Shown piece by piece: positions 61,009 to 64,000 of a stretch of DNA of 64,000 nt. Both the position numbers and the translations under genes were made by a program. Every line of letters starts with the position of its first letter. Position 1 is the first letter of the stretch. The notes beneath the pieces were generated by a model. That model was not told the origin of the DNA. It did not search any database and saw only the letters and a list, made by a program, of their open reading frames with translations. The DNA comes from Rhyacophila brunnea (Eukaryota; Arthropoda; Insecta; Trichoptera; Rhyacophilidae): positions 62,001 to 126,000 of the forward strand of contig JAGYXB010001061.1 in assembly GCA_022495005.1 (NCBI GenBank), in the 5' to 3' direction.

Positions 61009-61566
61009 ATTCCCTGCGAAGGCATATGATCGAAGTACACGGATGTTCGTTTAATGTTGTTAGGTAAGCCAGTCCTACATACAATCCATTTAAGTTCACG
61101 TCCGACGGGACCAACCGTTCTCCAGGAATCTCTATCTAGAACTTACTTTTTCTAGTCAGTGACACTAAGCACGGATGAAACGTCGGGATGAATTACCGGA
61201 CACCGACAGCGCCATCAAACAAAACCATTGATTTTAAATTAAGCCTGTCTACAGGAACATTTAACAGAAAAACGGGCGACGGTCAGAACGCCTTGGGAGG
61301 CGTTAGCAAGCGGTTGCCCGGTGCACCGATTACATCATACCATTGCGTATGATCAGTCACAGTGTTTGTGTTCTGCAGTTGCACCCAGATTACACGCGTT
61401 TCGATGGTCACGTGTAGTTTGCAATATTTAGAGGCGGTATACTGTCACGTACATGATGACGTGTAGAATGTCCATCTCCGGGGGCAGCCGAAATGTCAAG
61501 TGCTTCTGGACATACTATGTACATGAATTTTATAAAGAGTTCTAGACTAGATCCATTGCATTGCTC

Positions 61567-62045
61567 TTAGGCCATCCTCCCACGGCGCAACTTATGTCCG
61601 TCGGAACTGAAACTAAAATTCCAGCCAGTATCTAGCTAATGTATTTCAATGGCGGCTCGCTGACGGCGAGACTGGAATCTCTCAGCTTCAAAACGGTCGC
61701 GAAGAGATGCGACATGCTAGTCGCGCGGTCTCTGAAGTTTCCAGTCACCGTAAAACAGTGGTACCAACATCATTAGATTTCGGTGAAAAATCATATTTTC
61801 TTACCAAAATTGGTTAAATGTTAATTGGAAAATCAAAATAACCTTATGTAAACGCTGCAGCGCGCGTGTTGTCAGTTTTTGTACAACACGGTTGATAGTT
61901 AAGTTTGACAGTTTGAGGTTATGTGATTATTATTTCAACTGGGTTTCAGTGGCGCCGTGTGCGAAGCATCACATTGGTCAGTTTATGAGTTCCTTCATAA
62001 ACCAGTTCCATCAGATTTCAGTTGCGCCGTGGGAGGATGGCCTTA
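61567..62045. mobile_element. PIF/Harbinger-type MITE with TTA TSD
   Basis: Element 61570-62042 (473 bp). The TIRs are perfect over 23 bp, beginning GGCCATCCTCCCACGGCG, and both ends are flanked by TTA (61567-61569, 62043-62045). A 3-bp TWA target and GG-starting ends are characteristic of PIF/Harbinger. The interior contains GC-normal inverted-repeat text but no transposase; a 61-residue ORF reading into the right TIR is incidental. Confidence 0.88.
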
Positions 62046-62569
62046 GCGCTCTCAAGATATTAATTATATTAACGTAAATCGCATTATAGCTTAATCTTTT
62101 TTCACGCATGTATTTATTCGGTAAGTATGAAAACCGTACTTATTTTTTTACCAGGATATCACTTGTAGCCCTCGGGTCCTCTGCACTCCGATTGTGCTCT
62201 GCGCATATTGACAGGGTTGCGTGAGTCGAAGCGATACAGTATATTTGCCGACGTAAAAAACTGAACGTTCCACGGTAACATAAAGATGTCATATTTTTAT
62301 CAAAATTAATGTAGATTATATTTTTCGATACTCGTGATTTAAACATGTCATAATATATAATAAAAATATTTGGTACGCGGTACACATCGATGAGACAGGC
62401 ATATTCAGGAAAAATAAAAAATATGTACAATTTGTGGTTTGTCACCGTGTCTTTTTCCTCCTTCTTTTCTCGGCGTTTTGGGATCGTTGTCGACGCCATT
62501 TTCAAGAGAAAGCCATTGCAAGAAGCCCGTAAGTACAAGTCAAGATAATATACTAAATATTACTAGAAA
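62046..62569. other. Gene-free stretch
   Basis: A 132-residue minus ORF (62140-62538) carries no recognised domain. Confidence 0.45.
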
Positions 62570-62760
62570 CCGGAAGGCACACGAAGACTAGATCGACCTC
62601 GTAGAAGGAGGGATAGTGTCGAGTTGGACTTAAAGACCTTGATTATGGGCGTCTTAAACTGAAGAGAAGTGGTTTTGGACAGACATGGATGGAGACAGAT
62701 ACTGACACCAAAACCCACGTAGGGCTGTAGCACATGGAAGAAAAATAAGAAGAATGATAT
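62570..62760 (+). pseudogene. Non-LTR reverse transcriptase 3'-terminal fragment
   Basis: The frame starting at 62570 reads PEGTRRLDRPRRRRDSVELD, LKTL, then IMGVLN, a stop, REVVLDRHGWRQILTPKPT, a stop. This corresponds to the terminal segment of insect non-LTR polyproteins (GRP..RW.DSVE.DLK.L.....W...A.DR..WR.I...A..). Two in-frame stops; upstream RT motifs are absent. A third distinct type of RT tail in this window. Confidence 0.75.
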
Positions 62761-64000
62761 TCCTTACATGACCTGAATGACGGCGTCAGGTGTTAACCAG
62801 TTAACCAAATAAGTATATTTATGAAGTCTTGCACATGCGAATAATTAGTATTCTTAAATATTTCATAATATGTAGGTATATTTAGTATTGAATAAATAAA
62901 TCAAGCGCAGGAAAGCCGGCCATATTGTTCGTAATGATAAGTATAATTTACTCCAACTCTTAATACAGGGTAAGGTGAATGGCAGAGGCTACGCCACACC
63001 GTAAGTATCTCAATGTCCAAAGCGTATGTGATTTGATACTACTGGCCCATAGGAAGAAATAAAATATAATAATATATAATTATTACACTATTTTCATTTT
63101 ATATAATTTTAATATGTATTAGAAACTGCGTGCATTACCTTTATTTATACAAAAAAATGGCGAACATTAAAATGTCTAAAGAATATTTCTCTTTGTGAAG
63201 ACAGTTAATTTAATATTCACAAAAGAGATGATGAATTCTCACTAACTTGGGCACATTCAGGCGTATGGTATTAATGCAGACATTTACGGGATAAAAACGA
63301 ACAGAGAATTATAATCATGCGAGATAGGCAATTTTCATTTGCTGTATAGGCTCAGGTATAATGAATTTCAGGCTTACGTGTAAGCAGCAATTTGTGATTC
63401 GGAATACTTATCTTTTTTTCAATCATGAAAAACTGAAAATAATACGCTCTTTCTAATACATTTATTTACGCGCGTGGAAATCCTAATAAGTTCCATATTA
63501 TGTAATATGAATATTCAACTTTCAGATGAGTAAAGTATTTACGTCGCTGATCTTGACTACGACAAAGCATCAAGAAATGGATATATAAATAATTAATTTT
63601 AAAACTCAAACAAAAGTAACACTACAGAGTATTATAAAAAATAAATATTACAATGGTGTACCTACGCGTAATTTATTTATTTAAGAAAACCAAACATTGT
63701 GGACATAACAAATCGAAATTCATGACGATCACAACACAAGATTTACATTATAACAAATATTATGATCACAAAAGAGAAGAAAAAAATAAAGTTTCAAAAA
63801 TAAAATTCACAGCAGATCATTGAAAATGTCTTTAGGGAGTGCATTAACTAGAGGCCATCCATGGACTAAAGCCTCATGCGGTTTAGAACCATGTGTCATA
63901 CTAAACATATGATTTCTAGTCATGAAAATATAATTTCACTAAGTTTGTAAGTGTAAGTGTATGGTATACAATCAGATACTTATAATATACTTTGTGAAAA
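62761..64000. other. Gene-free stretch to window end
   Basis: AT-rich, no supported gene, RNA or repeat recognised. Confidence 0.5.

Noticed and set aside
1..64000. CRISPR arrays, prokaryotic operons or phage
   Set aside because: No regularly spaced direct repeats and no prokaryotic gene layout; all evidence points to an animal nuclear genome.

Overview
The window looks like an animal (insect-type) nuclear intergenic or intronic region. It is strongly AT-rich, with no operons, no ribosome-binding sites and no long host ORF. It is littered with metazoan transposons: mariner, hAT, PIF/Harbinger-like, RTE-like non-LTR elements and tRNA-derived SINEs. The abundant short TAGGTAC / TAATATTATAAT-type low-complexity motifs and the irritans-type mariner suggest a hemipteran, aphid-like insect, with a lepidopteran as the alternative. 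That assignment is an impression, not a demonstration. I found no intact host protein-coding gene, no functional tRNA or rRNA, and no CRISPR.

Layout, left to right. 0-10 kb: an unidentified ORF at the left edge; a local sequence duplication; a 5'-truncated non-LTR retrotransposon with a perfect 14-bp target-site duplication (TSD) and a (TGA)n tail; two more decayed reverse-transcriptase (RT) fragments; one copy of a ~370-bp dispersed repeat; a hAT terminus. 10-26 kb: mostly unassigned AT-rich sequence, plus a complete 237-bp hAT MITE with a perfect 8-bp TSD, a ~390-bp MITE, the second dispersed-repeat copy, and an 886-bp internally deleted hAT element that keeps the transposase C-terminus and a perfect 8-bp TSD. 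26-41 kb: two inverted copies of a ~300-bp repeat ~9 kb apart; several SINE-like remnants; two complete copies (1.39 kb each) of a near-palindromic foldback element inserted at TTAA. 41-55 kb: a decayed C2H2 zinc-finger fragment, a third foldback copy that has lost one arm, and solo hAT ends. 55-64 kb: a nested palindrome; a full-length mariner (1293 bp) with a frameshifted transposase; a perfect 75-bp tandem duplication; a fragmented RTE-like element; a 16-mer-based inverted repeat; a 473-bp Harbinger-type MITE; and another RT 3' fragment.

A second theme is a series of discrete GC-richer islands of 100-300 bp (about 1.13, 20.2, 23.0, 28.0, 29.4, 38.6, 41.2, 50.5, 54.6 and 60.4 kb) in otherwise very AT-rich DNA. 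They are not explained by the repeats recognised here. They could be conserved regulatory elements of a neighbouring gene, CpG-type islands or further repeats; only cross-species comparison would decide.

The most interesting system is the TTAA-flanked foldback family (three copies). Its ~680-bp arms could fold into very long hairpins and so feed the endogenous siRNA pathway.
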